A stretch of DNA of 64,000 nucleotides from NCBI GenBank assembly GCA_903922605.1, contig CAIXUG010000069.1:187200-251199 (forward strand). Direction: 5' to 3'. The stretch's first letter is position 1, and every line of letters begins with the position of its first letter. Made by a program: the position numbers and the translations under genes. The notes below the pieces were generated by a model, which made no database searches, was not told the DNA's origin, and saw only the letters and a list, made by a program, of their open reading frames with translations. The stretch is from an uncultured Verrucomicrobiota bacterium (lineage in GTDB: Bacteria > Verrucomicrobiota > Verrucomicrobiia > Limisphaerales > UBA9464). Shown one piece after another: positions 44,980-55,123 of this stretch.

Positions 44980-46670
44980 AACTCCCCGCCCTGCTCCGTT
45001 CGCGACCGCGCTGGCAGCTCGCCGTCGGCGGCCTGGTGCTGCTCTGGCTGCTCTGGCTGGTCTTTCAGCCCGCCAAGACCACCAGCGACAACATCGTCAT
45101 CACCGCCCGGCGCGGGCCGCTCGACATCAAGGTGCTCGTGGGTGGCAGCATCGAGGCGCTGGAGTCGCAGGAGCTGCACTCCGAGGTGCGCGGCGAGCCG
45201 GTGAAAATCCTGAAGATTGTGGACGAGGGTTATCAGGTCACCGAGGACGATGTGAAAACCAACAAGGTGCTGGTGGAGCTGGACGCCTCGAAACTGAAAC
45301 AGCAGTTCGTCAATCAGGACATCACCTTCCAAAGCACCGTGTCCGGCCTTACCGAGGCGCAGCAGGGCTACGAAATCCAGCTCAACCTGAACCATACGGA
45401 CATCAAGGCCGCAGAACAGAAGGCGCGCTTCGCCCTGATGGACCTTGAGAAATATGTCGGCGCGAGGATCAGCGGCGAAATCATCACCCGGCTCGGCCTC
45501 CGCGAGGACCTGCTGACCAGCACCAACGCGAATACCAACAGCCTCGTCGGGGCCGTGGATTTTTCCGCCTACGCCAAGGAAGCATCGCTCGACGACGGCG
45601 CGGCCAAACAGGAACTGCGGAAGCGCGCGGACGAGCTGCTCGTCGCCAAGACGACCCTGGGCCAGGGACAGACCAAGCTGACCGGCACCACCCGGCTCTT
45701 TGAAAAGGGCTTCGTCACCAAGAGTGAGCTGGAAAGCGACCAGATCGCCGCCGAACAGGCCCGCCTCAAGGTCGATGCCGCCGCCACTGCGGTGGACCTG
45801 TTCGTGCGCTACGAGTTTCCCAAGACGGCGGAAGAGACGCTGGGAAAATACGACGAGGCCCTGCAGGGGCTGATCCGCGCACGCAAGGAGGCAGTGTCCA
45901 AGCTCGCCCAGGCCGAGGCCAAACTGAAAGGCGCCCAAGGCCGCTACGAGATCGAGAAGCAGAACCGCGATGAACTGGCCGACCAGATCAAGAAGTGCCT
46001 GCTCTATGCGAAGACTCCGGGACTGGCCGTTTACGGCGGTGGCAACCAACGCTTCTACTGGGGCAACCAGGAACGCATCGCGGTCGGTTCCCAGGTTTTT
46101 GAACGGCAGGCGATCATCACCATTCCCGACCCGAAAAAGATGGGCGTGAACGTCGGCATCCACGAGTCGCACATCAAGAAGGTGAAGAAAGGGCAGACGG
46201 TGAAGATCACGGCAGACGCCTTCCCGGATGATCCGCTCACCGGCGAGATCACCAAGGTGGGCGTGCTGCCCGATTCGGAGAACCGCTGGATGAATCCCGA
46301 CATGAAGCTTTACACGACGACCATTGCCATCGCCGGCACGCGCGAATGGCTCAAGCCCGGCATGAGCGCCAAGATCGAGATCATGGTGCAGCGCCTCGAC
46401 GACGTCGTGTACGTGCCGATCCAGGCGGTCACCCAGCGCGATGGCAAAACGGTCGTGTTCAAGCCGGGGCGCAAGCCGAAGCCCGTGGCGGTGGAGGCGG
46501 GCCAGTTCACCGACGAGTTCATTGAGATCAGGCAGGGGCTGAAGGAAGGCGAAGCCGTCCTGCTCCGCGTCCCGGACAGTGAAAAATCCGATGGCGAAAA
46601 CCGGAAGGCCAGCGAGCCGAAGCCCGCTGCCGAGCCGGCCACGCCGGCCAAACAGACGGCCAGCCGATGA
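44976..46670 (+). CDS. HlyD/MacA-type periplasmic adaptor protein
   Basis: A 564-residue membrane-fusion protein. One N-terminal anchor (LAVGGLVLLWLLWLVF) is followed by a lipoyl half (ITARRGPLDIKVLVGGSIEAL) and a long coiled-coil region (residues ~110-330, rich in Ala, Glu, Lys). The beta-barrel half includes IHESHIKKVKKGQTVKITAD and PGMSAKIEIMVQRLDDVVYV. The coiled coil is longer than in the divergent-operon adaptor, and the C-terminus is a Lys/Glu/Pro-rich tail. It is coupled to tolC by a 4-bp overlap and followed by ATPase and permease genes. Confidence 0.9.
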   Translation: MKLPALLRSRPRWQLAVGGLVLLWLLWLVFQPAKTTSDNIVITARRGPLDIKVLVGGSIEALESQELHSEVRGEPVKILKIVDEGYQVTEDDVKTNKVLVELDASKLKQQFVNQDITFQSTVSGLTEAQQGYEIQLNLNHTDIKAAEQKARFALMDLEKYVGARISGEIITRLGLREDLLTSTNANTNSLVGAVDFSAYAKEASLDDGAAKQELRKRADELLVAKTTLGQGQTKLTGTTRLFEKGFVTKSELESDQIAAEQARLKVDAAATAVDLFVRYEFPKTAEETLGKYDEALQGLIRARKEAVSKLAQAEAKLKGAQGRYEIEKQNRDELADQIKKCLLYAKTPGLAVYGGGNQRFYWGNQERIAVGSQVFERQAIITIPDPKKMGVNVGIHESHIKKVKKGQTVKITADAFPDDPLTGEITKVGVLPDSENRWMNPDMKLYTTTIAIAGTREWLKPGMSAKIEIMVQRLDDVVYVPIQAVTQRDGKTVVFKPGRKPKPVAVEAGQFTDEFIEIRQGLKEGEAVLLRVPDSEKSDGENRKASEPKPAAEPATPAKQTASR

Positions 46671-46695
46671 AAACGGGCCATTGGCGATTCTAGCC

Positions 46696-47384
<689 letters not shown>

Positions 47385-47388
<4 letters not shown>

Positions 47389-48689
47389 CCGCCCACCTCC
47401 AATCGCTCTTCTCCTCCCGGCTGAAGCGCTCCATCCGCCTAGGCCTGCGTTCGCTGTGGCTGCACCGCTTGCGCTCGCTGCTCACGATGCTCGGCATCGT
47501 CTTCGGCGTCTGCTCCGTGATCGCGATGCTGGCCATCGGGGAGGGGGCCAGCTTCGAGGCGCAGGAGCAGATCAAGAATCTCGGTTCGCAGAACATTATC
47601 CTCCGCAGCGTGAAGCCGCCCGAGGACCAGAAGGTCTCGAACAATCAGAACAACTTCACCCTCGATTACGGCCTCAAGTACGAGGACATCTCCCGCATCC
47701 AGGCGACGATTCCCGGCGTCACCACGATCGTGCCCGCGCGCGTGATGCGCGAGTACGTCTGGAACATCACCCTGCGTGTGGATGCCGAGGTGGTCGGCAC
47801 GGTCTCCTGGTATCCCGCCATGCGGAACCATCGCGTGGCCTCGGGCCGCTTTTTCACCGAGACCGACCAACTGGCGGCCGAGAACGTCTGCGCGCTCGGG
47901 GCCGAGATGGCCCAGCGGCTTTTCCCGATGGAAGAGCCGCTCGGCAAGACCGTGCGCATCGGCGAGCAATATTACCGCGTCATCGGCGTGATGGAGCCAC
48001 TCACCAAGGCCAAAACGGACGACACAGGCCAATCTTCCACCCAACAGGCCGTGGATCGCATGTTCATCCCCTTGGAAACCGCCAAACGCCGTTACGGGGA
48101 AGTGCTCTTCAAGCGGCGCAGCGGCAGTTTCGAGCGGGAACGCGTGGCGCTCCACGAGGTCACCGTGAAGGTGGAGGACCCCGAGCAGGTCGTCGCCGTG
48201 TCGCTCGCCGTGAAGGATCTCATGGAACGGAACCACAAGAAGAAGGACTACGACGTGGTCGTGCCGCTCGAGCTCCTGCGCCAGAAGGAAAAGACCAAGC
48301 GCATCTTCAACATCGTGCTCGGCTCCATCGCCGCCATCTCGCTGCTCGTCGGCGGCATCGGCATCATGAACATCATGCTCGCGAACGTGACCGAGCGGAC
48401 CCGCGAGATCGGCATCCGGCGCGCCCTCGGGGCGAAGCGCAAGGACATCGTCACGCAGTTCCTCATCGAGGCCGTGCTACTGAGCGGGGCCGGCGGCGCG
48501 CTCGGTGTCATGTTGGGCGTGGCGATTCCTTTCGTCGTGTCTTCCGTCGCCGGCATGAAGACGATCATCACTCCGCTTTCGCCTATCGCGGCCTTCACCA
48601 TCTCGGCCCTGGTCGGCGTGATCTTCGGCCTCTATCCCGCCCTGCGCGCCGCCAAGATGGACCCGGTCGAGGCGCTGCGGCACGAGTAG
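47385..48689 (+). CDS. MacB-type ABC transporter permease (FtsX domain)
   Basis: A 434-residue permease: N-terminal helix (SLLTMLGIVFGVCSVIAMLAIGEGASFEAQ), periplasmic domain, and GIGIMNIMLANVTERTREIGIRRALGAKRKDIV before the final helices. The start is GTG 47385, overlapping the ATPase stop (GTGA). It completes a rightward set tolC-adaptor-ATPase-permease, a self-contained tripartite export system. Substrate unknown; antibiotic, siderophore or lipoprotein-type cargo would all fit the family. Confidence 0.93.
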
Positions 48690-48696
48690 CAATGGA

Positions 48697-48920
48697 GCGC
48701 CGGTCTCCGACCCGGCGCGGCTCGTCCCCCACAAACCTCCACGCCGGGTCGGAGACCTACGTCACGGGACCACGAAACGGGCAGAGTCGGAGCAGGAGCA
48801 GAGCATGAACGGAATACCCTTCCTGCTCTTGCTCATGATCTTGCTCTTCCTCCGCTGCCCCATCCCAAGCAGCCATCGGCGTAGTTGGCAGCCCCTTCAC
48901 CACGCTGGGTCGGAGACCGG
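48697..48920. repeat. Intergenic palindromes with 'GGTCTCCGACCC' words
   Basis: GGTCTCCGACCCGGCG (48702-48717) and CGCCGGGTCGGAGACC (48742-48757) form a perfect 16-bp inverted repeat. A third copy, CGCTGGGTCGGAGACC, is at 48903-48918. Between them lies an imperfect palindrome of 'gagcaggagcagagcatga' and 'tcatgatcttgctcttcctcc' words. The 299-bp gap holds no gene. Confidence 0.75.
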
Positions 48921-48988
48921 CTCCCAGCCAAGTGCCTAATCGGCGTACGGCTTGTCAGACATTCCCCCACTGATACGCTCTGCCTCCC

Positions 48989-49669
48989 TTGAAATTGAAA
49001 TCACTCAATCAGCTCGTCCTCACCACCGCCACCTGTGCCCTGCTGGCCAACGGCCTCCTCACCGCGCAAGCCGCCGACAGCCCGTTCGGCGGGCTCGGCG
49101 CCGCCGTCACGGAAGCGGGGAAAGCCTCGCTGGCCAATCTCGGCACGCAGTTCACCCAGGCGGCCTCCGCGTCGTCGGACAAGGTGCTCGGGCCCCTGGG
49201 CGGCGATCTCGTCAGCAAGTACACCGCGCTGGACCAGTCGCTGAGCGCCGGCAGCGCTCTGAAAGGCCAGCTTACCGGCACGTTGCAGTCGCTCATCGGC
49301 GGCAAAGATTCCGCCGCGCTCGGCACCGTCTTCGCGCTCTCGCAGGCCGCCAATCTGACGGATACGCAGAAGGGTCTCGTGAAGGAAGCCGGCAACCTGA
49401 CCACCGCCTACGTGGTGCAGCGCAACTTTGCCTCCCTCGACGGCGCGTCGGGCGATGTCGCCACCATTGTGAATTCGCTCCGCAAAGGTGAGGTCGCCCC
49501 CGCCGTGCCCGCGATCCAGAAAGTCGCCCAGAACGCCAACCTGACCGTGCCCCAGAAGGCCCTCATCGGCTCCGTCGCCGACAAGTACGCCCCCGGCCTG
49601 CGCAAGGCAAAGGACAGCCTGCAGCAGGGCATTCAGGGCATCAAAAGCCTGCCCGGATTTGGAAATTGA
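48989..49669 (+). CDS. Secreted Ala/Gly/Leu-rich protein of unknown function
   Basis: A 226-residue protein that I do not recognise. The N-terminus is a signal peptide (LVLTTATCALLANGLLTAQA) followed by ADSPFGGLGAAV. The mature part is predicted helical, rich in Ala, Leu, Ser and Gly, with few aromatic residues. The putative start is TTG 48989, without a Shine-Dalgarno; no ATG exists near the signal peptide. A strong intrinsic terminator follows, which supports a real single-gene transcript. An envelope or periplasmic location is inferred. Confidence 0.68.
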   Translation: MKLKSLNQLVLTTATCALLANGLLTAQAADSPFGGLGAAVTEAGKASLANLGTQFTQAASASSDKVLGPLGGDLVSKYTALDQSLSAGSALKGQLTGTLQSLIGGKDSAALGTVFALSQAANLTDTQKGLVKEAGNLTTAYVVQRNFASLDGASGDVATIVNSLRKGEVAPAVPAIQKVAQNANLTVPQKALIGSVADKYAPGLRKAKDSLQQGIQGIKSLPGFGN

Positions 49670-49693
49670 GCGGATCTTTACCTGATCTCTTTT

Positions 49694-49736
49694 CCCGGTG
49701 GCGCGAGAATTTTCGCGCCACCGGGATTTTTATTTT
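49694..49736 (+). terminator. Intrinsic terminator between convergent genes
   Basis: CCCGGTGGCGCGA (49694-49706) pairs with TCGCGCCACCGGG (49713-49725), a 13-bp perfect stem, followed by ATTTTTATTTT. It ends the unknown secreted-protein gene and faces the convergent alkylation-repair gene. Confidence 0.95.
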
Positions 49737-49745
49737 CGAACCGGT

Positions 49746-50540
49746 TCAGAGATTCCGCATTCCTCGTTTGGTGATATAAGCCGTCTCCCGGGTCGGACTC
49801 TCGGTTGACCACCGCCGGCACAGCCGCATGACCCACCACGGGGCGCTCTTGCCGGCGTCGTTCAGCCAGTTGGCGACGGAGTTCTGCACGTAGCGCGAGG
49901 GATCGGACCGCAGCGGCTCCAAAATCGGCTCGGCCAGTTCCGGATGTTTGCGAAGCCCGGGAATGGGCGAACACCAGACGCCCTTGGGACGAGTGATTTC
50001 CGAGGCAAAGCGTCGCAGATTGGGCGAAGGCTCACCGCTCCAGAGGGTCAGCTGGACAATTGCCGGCGTCAGTTCGTCCACCACGTGCGGACGAAGGCCC
50101 ATCCACGCCATCTCGCGCACGCCCGGATGCGGGTCATCGGCAAAGGGCCGGATCAGCTCCAGTCGCCGCTCCAGCGGGAGCTCCGGCATCAGGCCAACCG
50201 CCAGCGCGGCCCATTGACGTACCGTATCGGACCGATGCCTGACAAAACGCCCGATGGCCTTCTCCCCATGGGTCTCCAGCAACAGGCGGGAACCCGTGTT
50301 CATCCGCTCCTTCACCCCACCCGTGCGCAGTTCATCGGCCCGGTGGGAATGTTCCGGAACAGTGTGCTGCCAGAGCTCGCCAAAATCCATCGCCAGCCAT
50401 TCGGCCAGCGTACGGGCCTCGATCTCTCCCCGGTTCATCTGCCGCAGCATCTCGGGCGGGAGATCCTCACGCCGTCGCGCCCCTTTGCGGGGAGCGGTTG
50501 TCCCGGCTTTGATGGCCGCAGGTTTGTTGGCAGCGGGCAT
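49746..50540 (-). CDS. DNA alkylation repair protein (AlkC/AlkD HEAT-like)
   Basis: A 264-residue all-helical protein. The motifs NLRRFASEITRPKGVW and SRYVQNSVANWLNDAGK are characteristic of the HEAT-like DNA glycosylase superfamily and are close to the AlkC branch. It would remove N3- or N7-alkylated purines. The N-terminal ~30 residues are basic and Ala-rich (PAAIKAGTTAPRKGARRRED), possibly an additional DNA-contact tail. It is convergent with the unknown secreted-protein gene and follows the DUF1501 gene with 17 bp between them on the same strand. Confidence 0.85.
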   Translation of the reverse strand: MPAANKPAAIKAGTTAPRKGARRREDLPPEMLRQMNRGEIEARTLAEWLAMDFGELWQHTVPEHSHRADELRTGGVKERMNTGSRLLLETHGEKAIGRFVRHRSDTVRQWAALAVGLMPELPLERRLELIRPFADDPHPGVREMAWMGLRPHVVDELTPAIVQLTLWSGEPSPNLRRFASEITRPKGVWCSPIPGLRKHPELAEPILEPLRSDPSRYVQNSVANWLNDAGKSAPWWVMRLCRRWSTESPTRETAYITKRGMRNL

Positions 50541-50557
50541 GGGTTACCGGGCCGGCT

Positions 50558-52006
50558 CTATGCCAGAATGTCCTCGATGACTTTGCCGGCGATCCCGGTG
50601 AGGCGCACGTCGAGGCCCTGGAACTTCACTGACAGCCGGGTGTGTTCGATGCCAAGCGTGCGGAGCATCGTGGCGTGCAGGTCGTGGACGTCGATGGGGT
50701 TCTCGACGGCCGCGTAGCCCAGCTCGTCGGTCGCGCCATAGACCATTCCCGGTTTGATGCCACCGCCGCACATCCAGATGGTGAAGCCGGCGTTGTGATG
50801 GTCGCGGCCGTCGCCGCCCTGGCTCATCGGCGTACGGCCAAACTCACCGGCCCACACGATCAGGGTGTCCTTCAGCATGTCGCGCTGCTTCAGGTCGGTG
50901 ATGAGCGCCATGCATGCGCGGTCCACTTCGGCGGCCTTGAACTCGATGCCCTGTTTCACACCGCCGTGGTGATCCCAGTCCTTGTGGTAAAGCTGCATAA
51001 ACCGCACACCACGCTCGGCCAGCCGCCGGGCCAGCAGGCAGTTCGAGGCAAACGATCCATCACCGGGTTTGCAGCCATAGAGGTCGAGCACGCTCGCCGG
51101 CTCCTTCGACAGGTCCACCAGCTCCGGCACGCTCGCCTGCATCTGGAACGCCAGCTCGTACTGCGCGATGCGGGTCGCGATCTCCGGGTCATCCACGATG
51201 GCGTCGTGCTGCCGGTTGAGGGCGTTGATTGTCTTCACCACATCGCCCTGCTGCTCGCGCGAAACGCCCTTTGGCGTGCCCAGGTAGAGCACGGGGTCGC
51301 CCTTGCTCCGGAGCTGGACGCCTTGGAAGCGGCTCGGCAGAAAGCCCGGCGCCCACTGCCGCGCCGCGATGGGCTGGTTCTGCCCACCACGTCCCAGCGA
51401 AGTCAGTACCACAAAGCCCGGCAGATCCGCCGCTTCCGAACCTAGGCCGTAGGTGATCCAGGCGCCCATGCTCGGACGGCCCGCGATCTGCGAGCCGGTG
51501 TTCATGAACATGTGCGCCGGATCGTGGTTGATCGCCTCGCTGGTCATCGAGCGCACCCAGCAGATGTCGTCCGCCACCGAACCGATCTGCGGGAACAACT
51601 CGCACAGCTCGATGCCCATCTTGCCAAAGGGCCGAAACTTATGCTGCGGCCCGTAGCATAGGAGCTTCTGCCCCTGGAGCTGCGCGATCTGTTTGCCCTG
51701 GGTAAAGGACTCCGGCATCGGCTGTCCGTGCATCGCCGCGAGCTTCGGCTTGGGGTCGAAGGTCTCCAGATGCGACGGCCCGCCGGCCATGGTGAGCCAG
51801 ATGACGCGCTTGGCCCGCGCCGGGAAATGGAGCGGATCGACCACCCCAGCCCACTTGGCGGGCTTGCCGGTCGCAGCCGACAGCATTCCGGGCTTCAACA
51901 GCGAGGCCAGCGCCAGCGCGCCGACGCCCTGTGACGCCCGCCCAAGAAAGACGCGCCGCGTCTGCTGCTGGCGGAAGAACTGACGGAGTTCGGAGGAAAG
52001 GTTCAT
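50558..52006 (-). CDS. DUF1501 (sulfatase-like) Tat-exported protein
   Basis: A 482-residue protein. A Tat-type N-terminus (QQQTRRVFLGRASQGVGALALASLL) precedes the DUF1501 body (RVIWLTMAGGPSHLETFDPKP, MPESFTQGKQIAQLQGQ, TLIVWAGEFGRTPMSQGGDGRDHH), an alkaline-phosphatase-like fold of uncertain activity. The family is characteristic of Planctomycetota and Verrucomicrobiota and almost always accompanies a DUF1549/DUF1553 gene, as here, with only 3 bp between the two. Export and co-expression suggest a two-protein periplasmic or surface enzyme system for polymer breakdown. Confidence 0.93.
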   Translation of the reverse strand: MNLSSELRQFFRQQQTRRVFLGRASQGVGALALASLLKPGMLSAATGKPAKWAGVVDPLHFPARAKRVIWLTMAGGPSHLETFDPKPKLAAMHGQPMPESFTQGKQIAQLQGQKLLCYGPQHKFRPFGKMGIELCELFPQIGSVADDICWVRSMTSEAINHDPAHMFMNTGSQIAGRPSMGAWITYGLGSEAADLPGFVVLTSLGRGGQNQPIAARQWAPGFLPSRFQGVQLRSKGDPVLYLGTPKGVSREQQGDVVKTINALNRQHDAIVDDPEIATRIAQYELAFQMQASVPELVDLSKEPASVLDLYGCKPGDGSFASNCLLARRLAERGVRFMQLYHKDWDHHGGVKQGIEFKAAEVDRACMALITDLKQRDMLKDTLIVWAGEFGRTPMSQGGDGRDHHNAGFTIWMCGGGIKPGMVYGATDELGYAAVENPIDVHDLHATMLRTLGIEHTRLSVKFQGLDVRLTGIAGKVIEDILA

Positions 52007-52009
52007 GGT

Positions 52010-55000
52010 TTAGGAGCGGGTGATGGTCTCGTGCAGGTTCAGCAGCGCGCGGGCGACATCGGTCCACGCGGCCAGCTCGGCGGCGTCGAGTTCCGGCGGT
52101 ACCGGGGCGAAACCGGTCTTCAGGTAATCCTTCGCCGCGTCCCGGTTCTGGCGGAATTCCGCCAGGTGCTTTTGCAGCAGCGACCGCAGGGCGGCCAGCT
52201 CTTCCGGACGGGGCTTGCGGTCCAGCGCCTGTTGCCACGCCCACGTGATCCGCTTTGCCTCATCCCCGGGACATTCGCGGAGGATGCGCGCGGCCAACAC
52301 CCGGGCGGCCTCGACGTAAGTGGGATCATTCAGCAGCACGAGCGCCTGCTGCGGGATGTTCGAGCGGTTGCGTTCCGCCGCGCACTCCTCGCGAGTCGGC
52401 GCGTCAAAGGCGAGCATGCTGGGATGCACAAACGACCGCTGCCACCAGGTGTAGAGCCCACGGCGGTACTGGTCCGCCTCCTTGCTCGCGTCGTAGGTGC
52501 GCTGCGGGAAGTTCAGGTTCTCCCAATAGCCTTCGGGCTGATACGGCCGGACGCTTGGGCCGCCCACGGTCGGCACGAGCAATCCGGCCAGCGACAGCGC
52601 ATTGTCGCGGACCAGTTCGGCCTCCAGCCGCCAGCGTCCCTGCCGGGCCAGGAGGCGGTTGTACGGATCATGGACCAGCAGTTCATGCGGCGCCGTGGAA
52701 GCCTGGCGGTAGGTGTCGCTCAGCATGATGAGCCGGACCATGTGCTTCATGTCCCAGCCGCTGTCCCGAAACTCGCACGCCAGCCAGTCGAGCAGCGCCT
52801 GGTTCGGCGGCGGCTCGCCCTGCGCCCCGAGATCGTCGAGCACCTTGGACAGGCCGATCCCGAAGAATTGCCGCCACAGCCGGTTCATCACGACCCGCGC
52901 GGTCAGCGGGTTGTTCCGGTCCACCAGCCAGTTCGCGAGGTCGAGCCGGTTCAGCCGGTGCCCGTCCGTGCGACCGCCGTTTTTCACGAGGAAAGCCGGC
53001 AATGCCGGCTCCACCTTATCCCCGGTTTCGATCAGGAAATTTCCCCGGGGCAGGATGCGCACGGTACGGGGTTCATCATTTCGCTCGGTGATCAGGCAGC
53101 GCGGCAGGCTCGCCACAAAGTCATCGTGCGACTTCTTCGCCTCGGCGAGCCGCTGCCGCAGGCCGGCCAGTTCGGGCGCCTGATCCTTGAAGCGGGCGAA
53201 CAGCTTTTGCTGCTGCTCCGCGTTGCGGGAGGCCGCCGGCAGCTTGAGCAGTTCGGCGAGCTCGCTTCCCGGAGGGGCCGCAAAGGGTGCCGTGACCGCC
53301 TTCGCATCGGTGGTGGTGGCCAGCCGGAAGTGTCCCAGATTGTGGCCGCCGTCGCCGTGGTTTTGCTGCAGCTCGATGACCAGCGTTTCGCCCGCCGCCA
53401 GCGTGAGCGGTTCCTTCAGTTCCAGCCGCAGTTGTTGCGGACGGCCTGTCTCCGGCAGGACGGCCCAGCCGGGCGATTTCCCTTTAGCATCGCCATCAAT
53501 TGTCGCAGCGGCCGACCAGGCCTTGTAAGGATTGCCCTCGGCCAAGGTGGTCTGCTCATGCGAGGCGCGGGCGGATTGAAACGAAACCGTTCGCGAAGTA
53601 GCGCCCTCGCGCTCGACGCGCCCGACCACTTCCGTGAGAACGAAATTGCCGTTGGCGGCGCGGCCCGGTCCCTTGGCCGGCAACGAATCGTCCGGCAGCA
53701 CTTCCAGCCGCACACCGACCGCGCCCGCGACCCCGTTGGTGAAGCGCAAAGTGTACGTGTCCGTATCGGGGTTCTTGCCGCCGGCGAGCACTGAGCGGTC
53801 CTCCCGAACCGTCAGGGGCGTGCCGGCCACCGATTCCGCCTTGGCCGGAGCGAGGGGCGACCAGAGCGCCTCATTCGCCAGCGCCTCCAGTTGCGCCTGC
53901 TGCCATTGGGTGAAAACCCCGGCCAGTTCCGGATGCGGCCCTACGAAATCTTGCTGCAATCCGTTCGCCGTCTGTTCGCGCTTGGCCAGCTCACGTGCCT
54001 GTTCTTCATTCGGCACCAGCATGCCCGGCTCGCGCCCACCGATGATGGCCTCCTTCACATCCGCGAAGACCGCGCCCATCGCATAGAAGTCGCGCTGGAG
54101 GATCGGATCGAACTTGTGATCGTGGCATTGCGCGCACCCAATGGTCTGGCCGAGCCACACCGCGCCGACCGCCCGGACGCGATCCGTCAGATAGCGCGCC
54201 TCGTAATCCTTCGGCTGCGCCCCGCCCTCCTCGGTCGTCAGCAGAAGCCGGTTGAAAGCGGAAGCGACTTTCTGCTCCTGGGTCGGCGACGGCAGCAGAT
54301 CGCCGGCAAGCTGCTCGCGGGTGAACTGGTCGAAGGGTTTGTTATCGTTGAAGGCGCGGATGACGTAGTCGCGATACGGCCAGATGTTGCGCGGATTGTC
54401 CGAGTGGTAACCGATCGTGTCGGCGAAGCGCACGACATCCAGCCAGCCGATGGCCATGCGCTCGCCGTAGTGCGGCGAACTCAGCAACCGCTCCACGAGC
54501 CGACGATAGGCTTCGGGTGACTTGTCCTTTTCGAAAGCGGCGATCTCCTCCGGCTTCGGTGGCAGGCCGACGAGGTCAAAATAAAGCCGCCGCGCCAGCG
54601 TCCGGCGATCCGCCTCGGGAGCTGGTTTTAACCCCGCCTCCCGGACGCGCTGGCGTACCAGAAAATCAATCGCCTGCGCACCGGCGGGGATGACCGGCTT
54701 CACCGGCGGTGTGTAGGCCCAATGCCCCTTGTATTCAGCACCCTCGGCGATCCAGCGCCGCAGCATTTCCCGCTGCGCCACGGTCAGGGTCTTGTGCGAC
54801 TCGGTCGGCGGCATCCGGTCGTCCTCATCGGTCGTGAACAGCCGGCGGACCAGTTCGCTGTCATCCGGTTTGCCCGGAATGATGGCCGTCTTACCGGACT
54901 TCGCGGGCTTCGTGGCCACCTCCCGGAGATCCAGTCGCAGCTTGCCCTTGATCTTGTTGGTGTCCGGTCCGTGGCAGGCAAAACAGTTGTCCGAGAGCAG

Positions 55001-55123
55001 CGGCTGCACGTCGTGGTTGAAATCCACCTTGCGCACCGTGACCGCCCGGACCGGTGTGAGCCCGGCCCAAAGCCCAAGCAGCACCCCGAACAGCAGCCAA
55101 CCGCGTTGAGTTCCGAAAACCAT
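52010..55123 (-). CDS. Cytochrome-c / DUF1549 / DUF1553 protein (PSD1 family)
   Basis: A 1037-residue exported protein. After the signal peptide (GWLLFGVLLGLWAGLTPVRA), a planctomycete-type cytochrome c domain has the heme motif CFACH (Cys47, Cys50, His51) and MPP as distal ligand region. DUF1549 follows (AIDFLVRQRVREAGLKPAPEADR), then DUF1553 at the C-terminal half (RLNRLDLANWLVDRNNPLTARVVMNRLWRQ). A beta-rich segment near residues 440-620 sits between the two, resembling a carbohydrate-binding sandwich. ATG 55123 starts the signal peptide. It forms an operon with the DUF1501 gene. Confidence 0.92.
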   Translation of the reverse strand: MVFGTQRGWLLFGVLLGLWAGLTPVRAVTVRKVDFNHDVQPLLSDNCFACHGPDTNKIKGKLRLDLREVATKPAKSGKTAIIPGKPDDSELVRRLFTTDEDDRMPPTESHKTLTVAQREMLRRWIAEGAEYKGHWAYTPPVKPVIPAGAQAIDFLVRQRVREAGLKPAPEADRRTLARRLYFDLVGLPPKPEEIAAFEKDKSPEAYRRLVERLLSSPHYGERMAIGWLDVVRFADTIGYHSDNPRNIWPYRDYVIRAFNDNKPFDQFTREQLAGDLLPSPTQEQKVASAFNRLLLTTEEGGAQPKDYEARYLTDRVRAVGAVWLGQTIGCAQCHDHKFDPILQRDFYAMGAVFADVKEAIIGGREPGMLVPNEEQARELAKREQTANGLQQDFVGPHPELAGVFTQWQQAQLEALANEALWSPLAPAKAESVAGTPLTVREDRSVLAGGKNPDTDTYTLRFTNGVAGAVGVRLEVLPDDSLPAKGPGRAANGNFVLTEVVGRVEREGATSRTVSFQSARASHEQTTLAEGNPYKAWSAAATIDGDAKGKSPGWAVLPETGRPQQLRLELKEPLTLAAGETLVIELQQNHGDGGHNLGHFRLATTTDAKAVTAPFAAPPGSELAELLKLPAASRNAEQQQKLFARFKDQAPELAGLRQRLAEAKKSHDDFVASLPRCLITERNDEPRTVRILPRGNFLIETGDKVEPALPAFLVKNGGRTDGHRLNRLDLANWLVDRNNPLTARVVMNRLWRQFFGIGLSKVLDDLGAQGEPPPNQALLDWLACEFRDSGWDMKHMVRLIMLSDTYRQASTAPHELLVHDPYNRLLARQGRWRLEAELVRDNALSLAGLLVPTVGGPSVRPYQPEGYWENLNFPQRTYDASKEADQYRRGLYTWWQRSFVHPSMLAFDAPTREECAAERNRSNIPQQALVLLNDPTYVEAARVLAARILRECPGDEAKRITWAWQQALDRKPRPEELAALRSLLQKHLAEFRQNRDAAKDYLKTGFAPVPPELDAAELAAWTDVARALLNLHETITRS

